The notes beneath the pieces are model-generated. The model had not been told where the DNA came from. It was given only the letters and a program-made list of their open reading frames with translations, and made no database searches. A program made the position numbers and the translations under genes. Shown here piece by piece: positions 1-8,125 of a stretch of 64,000 bases of DNA. This DNA comes from Corynebacterium pacaense (lineage in GTDB: Bacteria > Actinomycetota > Actinomycetes > Mycobacteriales > Mycobacteriaceae): the NCBI RefSeq assembly GCF_900169525.1, contig NZ_LT821240.1, positions 1,411,108 through 1,475,107 on the forward strand, given 5' to 3'. How positions within the stretch are numbered: position 1 is the first letter of the stretch; each line of letters starts with the position of its first letter.

Positions 1-2
1 GG

Positions 3-116
3 TTCATCATGCTGGTGGTGGTTCTCCTCGCGCTTCGCTCGCGCCCGTACCGCAGGCTGAGCGAGTACTACGCCAACACGAGCCAGGATCTCGCGGGCGG
101 AGAGGGCGGGCGTTGA
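3..116 (+). CDS. C-terminal end of a membrane protein (partial)
   Basis: An open frame enters from the left edge and stops with TGA at 114-116. The 37 visible residues start with a hydrophobic stretch (FIMLVVVLLALRS) followed by a basic, then polar tail (RPYRRLSEYY and onward). That pattern is typical of the last transmembrane helix and cytoplasmic tail of a transporter or other integral membrane protein. The family cannot be told from so little. The convergent LysR gene ends only 20 bases downstream. Confidence 0.45.
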   Translation, partial: FIMLVVVLLALRSRPYRRLSEYYANTSQDLAGGEGGR

Positions 117-135
117 TCCACGGGAGGTCCCGCGA

Positions 136-1062
136 TTATCCTCTCAGCTCATTTGCCTTGCCCGTGAGGATTCTCGTGGCGGTGGTCAGAAAAGCTTCGC
201 CTCTGCGCGTCAGCCCGCCGTGCTGAGGAAACAGGGCGACTACGTCGAGCTCCTGATGGTTTCCCTCCAGGGACAGAGCACTGTATTCCAGTCCGTCATA
301 GTCAACCGTTCGCCCGGGACGCTGCGTGAGAAGGGAATAACCGATGCCCCGGGCAACCAGTCCCCTGGCCACCTCGAAGTTGGTTGTTCGGTACTTGATC
401 CTCGGAACCAGTCCCTCGGCGTCGAACAGGGAGAGGAAGTACTTGTCAGCAGGCTCAAGGCCAAACAGTATGAATGGTTCGTCCTTCAGCTCCGCCAGAG
501 AAACCGAGGTCGACGATGCCCGCTCCATTGAGGGCGGAACAAGCACGTAGGGAGGGAAACCCGCCAGTTTCACCGGTAGGCCGATTCTTGATAGATCCTC
601 GGTGAAGGCGTAGTCGTACAACACCACCACATCGGCATTGCCGAGTTCAAGATCCTCGATGACCGTGCTTCTTGAGCCTTCGGAAAACTGGACCTCGACA
701 TCCGGATACTCCTCGGCGAACGCAGCGACCAGCCCCGGAATTAGTGCGGGGGCGAGAGTGGAGTAGCAGGAGACCCTGAGCGTACCGGTGAGTTCATCAG
801 TCCACCGTGCGGCTTCCCGCTCGAGCTCAGCGGCATCCCGGAGCAGGTGGCGAGCCCGGTTCAGTGCCTTTCGCCCCTCCCTCGAAAGGCTCAAACCACG
901 GGGATGCCGCAGGAACAACTTGATATTCAGGGACTTCTCGAGATCGGCAATCGAGTTGGATACCGCGGATTGCGAGATGAACAGCTTCTGCGAAGCCGCC
1001 GTCACCGTACCGCATTCAGCAACGGCGATGAAGTACTCCAATTGCCTCAGCGTCACAGCCAT
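136..1062 (-). CDS. LysR-family transcriptional regulator
   Basis: The 308-residue product has the length and layout of LysR-type regulators. It has an N-terminal winged helix-turn-helix at about residues 4-62 (TLRQLEYFIAVAECGTVTAA then SQSAVSNSIADLE) followed by a periplasmic-binding-like effector domain from about residue 90. It lies 86 bases behind the MFS transporter gene on the same strand, so the two may share a transcript. It is the obvious candidate regulator of the divergent oxidoreductase/RidA/amidohydrolase operon at 2886-6416. The effector is unknown; it is presumably the substrate of that operon. Confidence 0.9.
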   Translation of the reverse strand: MAVTLRQLEYFIAVAECGTVTAASQKLFISQSAVSNSIADLEKSLNIKLFLRHPRGLSLSREGRKALNRARHLLRDAAELEREAARWTDELTGTLRVSCYSTLAPALIPGLVAAFAEEYPDVEVQFSEGSRSTVIEDLELGNADVVVLYDYAFTEDLSRIGLPVKLAGFPPYVLVPPSMERASSTSVSLAELKDEPFILFGLEPADKYFLSLFDAEGLVPRIKYRTTNFEVARGLVARGIGYSLLTQRPGRTVDYDGLEYSALSLEGNHQELDVVALFPQHGGLTRRGEAFLTTATRILTGKANELRG

Positions 1063-1148
1063 TCAGTTCCTCGATTCCCTGGTCCATCAACTTCGCCGAC
1101 AGAAGGAGGCGGAGGCCTCACTGTCCCCGATCCTTGTTCCTGATCAGC

Positions 1149-2504
1149 CTAGATCGCTGCGACCCGTGGAGGTGAATCCCGATGGGCGACATCGAGATCT
1201 GAATCCCTGAGCAGTTCAATTCCCCTGGTCTCAGGAATGGTGTACACGGTGGCCAATCCGACCAGTGCCACCACAATGAGCGTGAACGCCGGGACCATCT
1301 CGTTTCCGGTCGAGGATATCAACCAGGTATTGAAGTAGGGCAGTGTTCCCGCGAAGAAGGCGCCCGCCACGCTGTATGCCATGGACAATCCACTCTGACG
1401 GGTTCGCGTGGGGAAGAGCTCTGCGACGGTTGCCGCGTGTGTCCCCAGGATCAGCGCAAGGATCGCCGACAGGGCGAAGGTGGACAGGAATCCCGCCATC
1501 TGAGATCCCGTGTTCATGTAGACGAACAGCGGGTAGGACATCAGCGCGAGGAGCCCACCGGCAACCAGGAGAACCGGCTTCCTACCGAGACGGTCCGAGG
1601 CCAGGCCGGACAGCGGAATGATGACCACCGCGGTCAGAGACGCGACCGTGGACAGCAACGCAGCCTGCCCACCTGTGAGACCCACAATCTGCTCCTGATA
1701 GGTGATGAGATAGACGAGGACCACATAAAAGGTGCAGTTCATGAAAATCTCGATGCCGACCGTCTGGAAGAACTGTTTGCTGTTCTTCTGAAACACCTCC
1801 CTGATGGGAGCCTCGGCGACCGCGCCCATCTCCTGGAGCTGCCGGTATTCCGGTGTGTCCTCGATCCGTGAACGAATGTACAGGCCGACCAATGCGAGCG
1901 GAACGGTGATCAGGAAGGGAAGCCTCCAGGCCCATGCCTCGATCTGTGCCTGATCGAAAACGGCGAACATCACCGAGACGAGAATCGAGGCGAGAAGGAA
2001 GCCGAGTACGGATCCGAACTCGATCCAGGAACACCCGAATCCTCTTTTCCTCGGAGGGGAGTACTCCGCGAGGAACGCGGCTGCGGAGCCGAACTCCCCG
2101 CCAGCTGCGATCCCCTGAATGATTCTGGCGATCACCAGCAACACCGGCGCCCAGATTCCAATTGATTCATAGGAGGGGATGATTCCCAGCAGAAGGGTGC
2201 CTGCCGCCATGGTAACGATCACGATTGAAAGTGTCTTCTTGCGCCCGAGTGTGTCCCCCAGGTGACCAAAGATCAACGAACCCAGTGGCCTTACGAAGAA
2301 GGCGATCGCGAATACTGCAAAAACCGACAACAATGCCGCTGTTTCATCCTGCTGTGGGAAAAACACGTGAGAAATCGTCGTAGCCATGTACGCATATACG
2401 GCCCAATCGAACCAATGAACGAGTACACCGATAGCCCCGGCAACTATGTTCTTCTTCAGCCCCTTCTCCGAAACAGGCGAAGACCCTACTTCACGCTCAG
2501 TCAT
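1149..2504 (-). CDS. MFS transporter, metabolite:H+ symporter (MHS) type
   Basis: The 451-residue protein has about twelve hydrophobic segments and the MFS loop 2-3 motif GHLGDTLGRKKTL near residue 80, with a related DRLGRKPVLL in the second half. The arrangement FVRPLGSLIFGHLGDTLGRK and the AAGGEFGSAAAFLAEYSP segment resemble the MHS subfamily (ProP, KgtP, ShiA), which import organic acids, betaines or shikimate with protons. It is transcribed away from the oxidoreductase operon across a 381-base gap, and the LysR gene follows it. It is therefore probably the uptake system for the compound degraded by that operon. The substrate cannot be assigned. Confidence 0.85.
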   Translation of the reverse strand: MTEREVGSSPVSEKGLKKNIVAGAIGVLVHWFDWAVYAYMATTISHVFFPQQDETAALLSVFAVFAIAFFVRPLGSLIFGHLGDTLGRKKTLSIVIVTMAAGTLLLGIIPSYESIGIWAPVLLVIARIIQGIAAGGEFGSAAAFLAEYSPPRKRGFGCSWIEFGSVLGFLLASILVSVMFAVFDQAQIEAWAWRLPFLITVPLALVGLYIRSRIEDTPEYRQLQEMGAVAEAPIREVFQKNSKQFFQTVGIEIFMNCTFYVVLVYLITYQEQIVGLTGGQAALLSTVASLTAVVIIPLSGLASDRLGRKPVLLVAGGLLALMSYPLFVYMNTGSQMAGFLSTFALSAILALILGTHAATVAELFPTRTRQSGLSMAYSVAGAFFAGTLPYFNTWLISSTGNEMVPAFTLIVVALVGLATVYTIPETRGIELLRDSDLDVAHRDSPPRVAAI

Positions 2505-2885
2505 TTTCCCTCCTGGGGTTTGATGGAATTTTTCAAGCCGGAACTTGTGCTAGTTACGTTAGGACCTTGGAAGTGTGATCACCATTACTCAATTTCAATA
2601 GACCTATCGAATTTTCCGAAACCGTGAGGTCAAGATCACATATACGACCTTCCCGCAGGTCAAGGAATCGCGGTGGATGAACCGCGAAGAGACGCGACGT
2701 CGGGGATTGGCCGATCACGGAAGAACACCGCGAGCTGTGTTCAATCAGTTTTTCCCATAACGCTTTCACTTTTAAGTATTTGATAAACGAATCCAACCGT
2801 TCAAAACTATTGACCATCAGCCGGCCGCGCCCGATTGCGACGACTGAACAACCAATCACATCCACCCGACAGGAGTAACGCAATT
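2505..2885. promoter_or_regulatory. Divergent promoter region with an inverted repeat
   Basis: This 381-base AT-richer gap separates the leftward MFS gene from the rightward oxidoreductase operon. It contains a perfect inverted repeat TCGCGGT-N6-ACCGCGA at 2668-2687 and a short palindrome GTGATCAC at 2575-2582. Either could be an operator for the LysR protein or another regulator. A good ribosome binding site AGGAG (2871-2875) precedes the ATG at 2886. No promoter can be fixed with confidence, and no other gene is visible here. Confidence 0.45.
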
Positions 2886-4160
2886 ATGTTCGATGAATCG
2901 ACAGAGGTCGTTGTCGTGGGAGGTGGGCAGGCCGGTATCGCAATGAGCGAGCACCTGACGAATGCCGGGATCTCCCACATCGTCTGTGAAAAGGACCGGA
3001 TCGCTGAACGCTGGCGAACCGGCAGGTGGGACTCGCTGGTGGCCAATGGACCCGCATGGCACGACCGGTTCCCCAGCCTGGAGTTCAGCAACGTCGACCA
3101 GGATGGGTTCGCAGGCAAGGACCAGGTGGCGCAGTACATGGAAGACTACGCCGCATTGATCAACGCACCTATCCGTTGCGGGGTGGAGGTCCGCGCGGTG
3201 ACCCCGTTGGTATCCGAGGACGGATTCAGGGTTGACACGAGCAATGGAACCATCCATGCGGGGAGCATCGTCGTCGCGACCGGCCCGTTTCAGACTCCCG
3301 TTATTCCACCCGTGGTCCCCGAGTCTCCGCGGATTTTCCAGATGCATTCAAGTTCCTACCGCAACCCTGAGGAGCTGCCCCCGGGAAACATCCTTGTCGT
3401 GGGTGCGGGTTCCTCAGGTGTGCAGATTGCATCGGAGATTCAGGAGAGCGGGAGAAGGACCTATCTTGCGGTCGGACCGCATGAGCGCCCTCCCAGGTCA
3501 TACCGGGGCCGCGACTTCGTGTGGTGGCTGGGGGTGCTCAAGAAGTGGGAGCAGAACACACCTCCGACGGGAGCGGAGCACGTAACAATCGCGGTCAGCG
3601 GGGCCGATGGTGGCAAGACCATCGATTTCCGGAATCTGGCTTCCTCGGGAATTACTCTCCTCGGTCGGGCCGGTGGTTACGGCGATGGCATCCTCCGCTT
3701 CGACGACGATCTGGAGCAAAACATTCGCAACGGCGATGCCAACTATCTCGCACTCCTCCGCGAGGCGGATGACTACGTCCTTCGGACGGGAATCGACCTT
3801 CCCACCGAATCCGAGGCCCACCAACTCGGCCCACTTCCGGACAGCGTCACCTCACCGATTCGGGAGCTGAACCTGGATAAGGAGAACATCACCACCATCA
3901 TCTGGGCCACGGGCTTCGGAGTCGACTACAGCTGGTTGAAGGTTGACGGTTTCGACTCAGGGAAGCACCCGGTCCATCAAAGGGGGGTCTCATCCGTGCC
4001 GGGGGTCTACTTCATTGGTCTCCCCTGGCAGACCCGACGCGGATCCAGCTTCATCTGGGGAGTCTGGCACGACGCGAAGTACATCACTGACCAGATTGCA
4101 ATTCAGCGGAACTATCTCCAATACCGTCCATCAACCTCGGTGGACCACATCTCACTTTGA
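2886..4160 (+). CDS. Flavin-containing monooxygenase-like NAD(P)/FAD oxidoreductase
   Basis: The ATG at 2886 follows AGGAG with a 10-base gap and gives a 424-residue protein; the frame is open further upstream but without a start signal. An FAD-binding Rossmann motif GGGQAG lies at residues 12-17 and a second dinucleotide motif GAGSSG at 173-178. Between them is FQMHSSSYRN (151-160), which resembles the F-x-G-x3-H-x3-Y fingerprint of flavin monooxygenases. A late ATG-type motif (IWATGFGVDY) is also typical. It probably oxygenates an N- or C-containing small molecule. It is the first gene of an operon with RidA, DUF1028 and an M20 amidohydrolase. Confidence 0.8.
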   Translation: MFDESTEVVVVGGGQAGIAMSEHLTNAGISHIVCEKDRIAERWRTGRWDSLVANGPAWHDRFPSLEFSNVDQDGFAGKDQVAQYMEDYAALINAPIRCGVEVRAVTPLVSEDGFRVDTSNGTIHAGSIVVATGPFQTPVIPPVVPESPRIFQMHSSSYRNPEELPPGNILVVGAGSSGVQIASEIQESGRRTYLAVGPHERPPRSYRGRDFVWWLGVLKKWEQNTPPTGAEHVTIAVSGADGGKTIDFRNLASSGITLLGRAGGYGDGILRFDDDLEQNIRNGDANYLALLREADDYVLRTGIDLPTESEAHQLGPLPDSVTSPIRELNLDKENITTIIWATGFGVDYSWLKVDGFDSGKHPVHQRGVSSVPGVYFIGLPWQTRRGSSFIWGVWHDAKYITDQIAIQRNYLQYRPSTSVDHISL

Positions 4161-4190
4161 ACACCCGTCCCGGATCCAAGGAGTTACACA

Positions 4191-4604
4191 ATGAAGTACA
4201 ACCGAATTCGACCCTTCAACACCAAAGACACCTACCCGGAGCAGAATCTCGACAATGACCTCTGCCAGGCGGTGGTGGCGGGCGGTGTCGTCTATCTTCG
4301 TGGCCAGATCGGCCAGGACCTGGAGACCCGCGAAAGCGTGGGCGTGGGAGACGTCGAGGCACAGGCAGAAAAGGCAATGGCCAACATTGCACTTCTCCTC
4401 GGCGAGGCGGGCGGTGACCTGCAGGACATCGTCAAGGTAACCGTGTACCTCACCGATATTCGCTACCGGGAGACCGTCTACCAGGTCATGGGGCGATGGT
4501 TGAAAGGAGTCTTTCCGGTTTCCACGGGGATTGTCGTCGATGCCCTTGCCCGACCGGAATGGCTCGTCGAAATCGATGCCACGGCCGTGCTGGACGGTAA
4601 ATGA
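4191..4604 (+). CDS. RidA (YjgF/YER057c/UK114) family protein
   Basis: The 137-residue product has the usual RidA size and its C-terminal signature, with an Arg near the end (ALARPEWLVEIDATAVL) where family members bind the carboxylate of an imine substrate. RidA proteins hydrolyse reactive enamines or imines. Relatives such as RutC act inside catabolic pathways. AGGAG at 4179-4183 precedes the ATG. It starts 30 bases after the monooxygenase-like gene and overlaps the next gene at ATGA, so it is translationally coupled. It probably clears an imine made by the oxidoreductase step. Confidence 0.88.
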   Translation: MKYNRIRPFNTKDTYPEQNLDNDLCQAVVAGGVVYLRGQIGQDLETRESVGVGDVEAQAEKAMANIALLLGEAGGDLQDIVKVTVYLTDIRYRETVYQVMGRWLKGVFPVSTGIVVDALARPEWLVEIDATAVLDGK

Positions 4605-5287
4605 TGACGTTCTCGATTATCGCACGGGATGCCACGGGGGCATTCGGAATGGCGGTGAGCTCCTCCTCCCCCGCGGTTGCGGCGAGGTGTCTCCACCTTC
4701 GCTCCGGGGTGGGCGCCGTCGCATCACAGAACATCACGGATCCACGGTTCGGTCATCTACTCCTTGATCAACTGGCGGCCGGCGGGACTGCGCAATCCGC
4801 TTTGGAATGGCTCAGTACACGGGACTCAACGCTCGACTACAGGCAGATCTGTGTTCTGGGAACCTCGGGCGCGGGCATTGCGCACTCAGGCAAGCGGGTT
4901 CTAGGGTGCAGCCATCAAATAGCCGGACCCGAAACCTCAGGGGAAGCCTCAGTTACCGCGGGTAACATGCTCAAGACCCCCACCGTCGTTGATGCGATGC
5001 ACACCAGCTTCAATTCAAGTAGCGGGGACCTGGAGATTCGCCTGCTGATCGCTCTGGAGGCTGGTCTGGCTGAGGGTGGAGAGGAGGGCGACGTCCACTC
5101 CGCGGGATTGGCGGTGGTCAGGGACTCAGGGTGGAAGGAAAGCGATCTCCGGGTCGATTGGAGTCAGAATCCCATCCCCGAGTTGCGCACCCTCCTCGAG
5201 CTCTGGTTGCCGCAGCGCGATGACTACGTGACCCGGGGCATTCACCCCGCGACCGCACCGTCCTATGGAGTGCCCGGAGATGAATGA
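4601..5287 (+). CDS. DUF1028 family protein (Ntn-hydrolase-like fold)
   Basis: The 227-228-residue protein opens with MTFSIIARDATGAFGMAVSS, the typical start of DUF1028 proteins (T-x-S-I-V-A-x-D), and carries the AVASQNITDPRFG region. The family belongs to the Ntn-hydrolase superfamily. After Met removal Thr could be the N-terminal nucleophile, but that is inference. ATG at 4601 and ATG at 4604 are adjacent and both overlap the ridA stop; either may be used. An amide-cleaving role next to RidA and an M20 hydrolase is plausible. No reaction is established for this family. Confidence 0.8.
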   Translation: MMTFSIIARDATGAFGMAVSSSSPAVAARCLHLRSGVGAVASQNITDPRFGHLLLDQLAAGGTAQSALEWLSTRDSTLDYRQICVLGTSGAGIAHSGKRVLGCSHQIAGPETSGEASVTAGNMLKTPTVVDAMHTSFNSSSGDLEIRLLIALEAGLAEGGEEGDVHSAGLAVVRDSGWKESDLRVDWSQNPIPELRTLLELWLPQRDDYVTRGIHPATAPSYGVPGDE

Positions 5288-6416
5288 CATCAAAACCGAG
5301 GTCGAGAAGACCCTGGAAACCCATCGGAGCGATCTCATCGAGCTGTCCCAATGGCTTCACAACAATCCGGAGCTCGGCTGGCAGGAGTTTGAATCCTCTC
5401 ATCACTGTGCGGAATTCCTCACACGGCGCGGATTCAGTGTGACTGAGCAGTTCCTCGGACTGGAAACGGCATTTTATGCGACGTTCGGCGATGGGGACAA
5501 GAGGATCGCCTTCATGGCAGAGTACGACGCTCTACCTGGAATCGGCCATGCCTGCGGTCACAATCTCATCGCGGCAATGTCGATCGGATCCGCATTGGCG
5601 CTGGCCGGGGTCGCCGGGGAACTCGGGATCACAGTGGAGGTCTTCGGCACCCCTGCTGAAGAAGGGGGCGGGGGCAAGATAGAACTTCTTGAGCGCGGTG
5701 CATTCACCGGCCTGGACTTTGCGATGATGGTCCACCCTGCCCCGGTCGATGTTGTGAGGGCCGAACCGATGGCGGTCATGCATTGGGAGGTGACCTTTAA
5801 GGGGCATGCGGCACACGCTGCTTCCTATCCGACGCAGGGTATCAACGCCGCGGATGCCTTCACTGTTTCTGAGGTTGCGATAGCCCTTCTACGCCAGCAA
5901 CTGCCGCCTTCGGTCAGGGTCCACGGAATCGTGACCCACGGTGGTGATGCTCCAAATGCCATCCCCCATTCAACACGCGGACGCTGGTATGTCCGAGCAA
6001 CAACCATGGAGGAGCTGGCGCACACCGCAGTCAGGGTCCGCCGGTGTTTTGAGGCGGGGGCACTTGCCACGGGATGCACACTTGAACTCCGGGATGAGTC
6101 AAAGCCCTATTCAGATTTCCGAACCGATGACAGGGCCTCTGAATACTATGAGGAGAACGTCCGGCGGCTGGGACGGAGGATCAAAACCTCTGGACCCGAG
6201 ACGCTGATGTCCCGGGCGTCGACCGACATGGCCAATGTCTCCCAGATCGTCCGGGCAATCCATCCGTACATAGGAGTCGACTCATATCCGATCCTCAACC
6301 ATCAGAAGGAGTTTGCCGATGCCTGTGTGGGACCGACAGCGGAGAAGACTCTCTTCGAGGGGGCACTGGCACAGGCCTGGACGGCGGTGGACGTGGCCAT
6401 GGAACAGGGTCAGTGA
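5280..6416 (+). CDS. M20 family metallo-amidohydrolase (M20D, AbgB/HipO-like)
   Basis: From the ATG at 5280 (GGAG at 5267-5270, nine bases upstream) the product is 378 residues, normal for the family. Metal-binding motifs are visible: EYDALPGIGHACGHN with conserved Asp and His, then GTPAEEGGGGK with the catalytic Glu pair, and MVHPAP. The dimerisation domain follows (KGHAAHAASYP). These enzymes hydrolyse N-acyl amino acids, aminoacyl conjugates or similar amides. It is the last gene of the operon and overlaps the DUF1028 gene by 8 bases. The likely role is the final amide cleavage of the module's substrate. A longer start at 5265 is less likely. Confidence 0.88.
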   Translation: MNDIKTEVEKTLETHRSDLIELSQWLHNNPELGWQEFESSHHCAEFLTRRGFSVTEQFLGLETAFYATFGDGDKRIAFMAEYDALPGIGHACGHNLIAAMSIGSALALAGVAGELGITVEVFGTPAEEGGGGKIELLERGAFTGLDFAMMVHPAPVDVVRAEPMAVMHWEVTFKGHAAHAASYPTQGINAADAFTVSEVAIALLRQQLPPSVRVHGIVTHGGDAPNAIPHSTRGRWYVRATTMEELAHTAVRVRRCFEAGALATGCTLELRDESKPYSDFRTDDRASEYYEENVRRLGRRIKTSGPETLMSRASTDMANVSQIVRAIHPYIGVDSYPILNHQKEFADACVGPTAEKTLFEGALAQAWTAVDVAMEQGQ

Positions 6417-7258
6417 TCACGCAGAGCCGTGATCAGCTCATCCTTGTTCATCTTCGAGCGGCCGTCGATGTCCAGTTCGGCGGCGCGCTTTCTCAACCTC
6501 TCCACGGTCCAGTCCTCATAGCTTCCGGACCTACCGCCCTTCCTGCCCACCGATGAGCGCGACGATGCGGCTGCGGCGTTGGCGATGCGGGCGGCCTTTT
6601 CCTTGCTGGCGCCCTCGTCCCTGAGTGCCTCATAGACCTCGCCGTCCCTGACCGATGGTCCGCCGGGAGTGTCCTCCGGCGCGTTATCCCTTTTCTTGTT
6701 CATATCCGCCCAGATTATAAGCGCAGCGTCGACCGCGGCCACGGTCCTGTCAAAGCTGTGCCCAACCGGATCCGCCAGACCGAACCCACCACGGTGCTCC
6801 AGGTCCACGAAACCGTGGAGCGTGGATCTGAGGAATCTGAGCTTGTCCACATCCCGCGTGCCGACCCCGTAGCCCTTAAGTGCCGAGGCCACGGCCACAA
6901 GTGCGCTGTGTGCGGCTTTCTCCCAGCTGGGATCGGCGCGGTGCTGCTGTGTCAGCGGATACGTGCCCGGGTGCCTGCGCGCGAAGCCCCGGTAGGCCGC
7001 CGCGAGTGCCCGCAGCGCCTCACCGCCCGCCAGTCCACGGGTGCTCTCACCGAGTTCAGTGGCGAAGTCGGTGGTCACCGCAACCGCCATGCGGGTGGTC
7101 AGATCATCTGATCCACTGACGTGTTTGTAAAGGCTCGGTGTCGCCACATTGAGACTCCTGGCGAGCACGGCGAGGTTCACCTCGGCGGAACCCGTCGCAT
7201 CGGCGATCTCAACGGCGCGTTGGACCACCTTCTCCGGGGTCAGGCCGGCCCTAGCCAT
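6410..7258 (-). CDS. TetR-family regulator with C-terminal DUF7218/Rho-N-like extension
   Basis: The 282-residue product begins at ATG 7258, where TetR homology starts; upstream residues read out of the hydrolase frame. The helix-turn-helix is at about residues 28-50 (LAVLARSLNVATPSLYKHVSG), followed by a TetR ligand domain of the WHG type. From about residue 205 comes an extra tail: VYEALRDEGASKEKAARIANA, a basic GRKGGRSG linker, then WTVERLRKRAAELDIDGRSK with a Rho-N/SAP-like helix pair. Such tails are normally small stand-alone proteins. The start overlaps the hydrolase stop by 8 bases. It probably represses its own operon through the palindrome at 8045-8082. Confidence 0.82.
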   Translation of the reverse strand: MARAGLTPEKVVQRAVEIADATGSAEVNLAVLARSLNVATPSLYKHVSGSDDLTTRMAVAVTTDFATELGESTRGLAGGEALRALAAAYRGFARRHPGTYPLTQQHRADPSWEKAAHSALVAVASALKGYGVGTRDVDKLRFLRSTLHGFVDLEHRGGFGLADPVGHSFDRTVAAVDAALIIWADMNKKRDNAPEDTPGGPSVRDGEVYEALRDEGASKEKAARIANAAAASSRSSVGRKGGRSGSYEDWTVERLRKRAAELDIDGRSKMNKDELITALRDH

Positions 7259-8057
7259 GCCGGATTTCCCGGAGGAAGGACAGCACGGCCCCGGCGACCT
7301 CATCGGGTTTCTCGAGCATCGGTGCATGTCCCGCACCCTTGACCATGAACAGTTGGGAACCGAGCTGGTCACACACCCATTCCGCCTCAGCCAGCGGATC
7401 CTTCCAATCCGGGTCCGCATCACCCATCACCACCAGTGAGGGTGCCGTGACCCGGGGGATCCACGGTGAGACAACGCGGTGATCGCTGCGGGCCGTGCGT
7501 TCGAATGCCTCCCACCGTCCCGGTTCGCGGAGGTTGCGGGTGGTCTCCGCCGCTCTGTCCACCGCATCCTCACCGAGACCCGGCCAGAGTCCTGCCGCGT
7601 AGGTACGCCACACCGCCGGACCCCAGGGCCGTTTGAGCGCGAGTCGGAGCAATCCGCGCATCACGGGGGAACCACCGTTGCGGAGAAAGGGACCGATGAG
7701 GATGAGCCCCGCAACCCTGCCCGGCTCGCGCCCCGCAGCGATCGTGGCCGAGGCCGCGCTCAACGAGGCCCCGACCAGGACGGCCGGACCTCCGCCGAGG
7801 ACGTCGATGGCACGGAGCAGATCGTCGGCCGTGGCCTCGTCACCATAGGCGGCGAAGCCGGTGTCGGATTCACCGTGCCCGCGCAGATCGATGGATACGA
7901 CTCGGTAGCCGGAGGAGGCGAGGATCCCGGCGAGGGGGTCGAAGGCATCGCGGGAATCCCCGATTCCGGGCGAGCAGATGAGCAGGGGTCCCTCGTCGTC
8001 GCCACGGGCGGTGGTGGCCAGTGCACCGCCTGACACGGACAGTTGGCTAATAGTCAT
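7251..8057 (-). CDS. Alpha/beta hydrolase
   Basis: The start is placed at ATG 8057, giving 268 residues; longer versions run into low-quality sequence. The fold's landmarks are present: oxyanion region SPGIGDSR, the RGHGESD turn, the nucleophile elbow VGASLSA (Ser), an acidic residue at MGDADPDW, and the catalytic His in GAGHAPML. The substrate is unknown. It is the first gene of a two-gene operon with the TetR regulator. The ATG lies inside the palindrome, and a TTGACA-like -35 (8093-8088) would place the transcript start near the ATG, so translation is probably leaderless. Confidence 0.85.
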   Translation of the reverse strand: MTISQLSVSGGALATTARGDDEGPLLICSPGIGDSRDAFDPLAGILASSGYRVVSIDLRGHGESDTGFAAYGDEATADDLLRAIDVLGGGPAVLVGASLSAASATIAAGREPGRVAGLILIGPFLRNGGSPVMRGLLRLALKRPWGPAVWRTYAAGLWPGLGEDAVDRAAETTRNLREPGRWEAFERTARSDHRVVSPWIPRVTAPSLVVMGDADPDWKDPLAEAEWVCDQLGSQLFMVKGAGHAPMLEKPDEVAGAVLSFLREIRHG

Positions 8058-8082
8058 AGCTTTTAAGCTACGTCTATTAGCC
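8045..8082. promoter_or_regulatory. 38-bp near-perfect palindrome, likely TetR operator and leaderless promoter
   Basis: Outer arms GGCTAATAG (8045-8053) and CTATTAGCC (8074-8082) and inner arms TAGCTT (8057-8062) and AAGCTA (8065-8070) share one centre at 8063.5. Only the 3-base gaps between them are imperfect. The hydrolase ATG is inside it. On the minus strand TTGACA (8093-8088) is followed after 17 bases by TAGCTT, a possible -10. A bound TetR dimer pair would block this promoter. Confidence 0.7.
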
Positions 8083-8125
8083 ACTACTGTCAATGCCCGG
8101 CCCCGGGGTGACCGGCGGCAACCCT

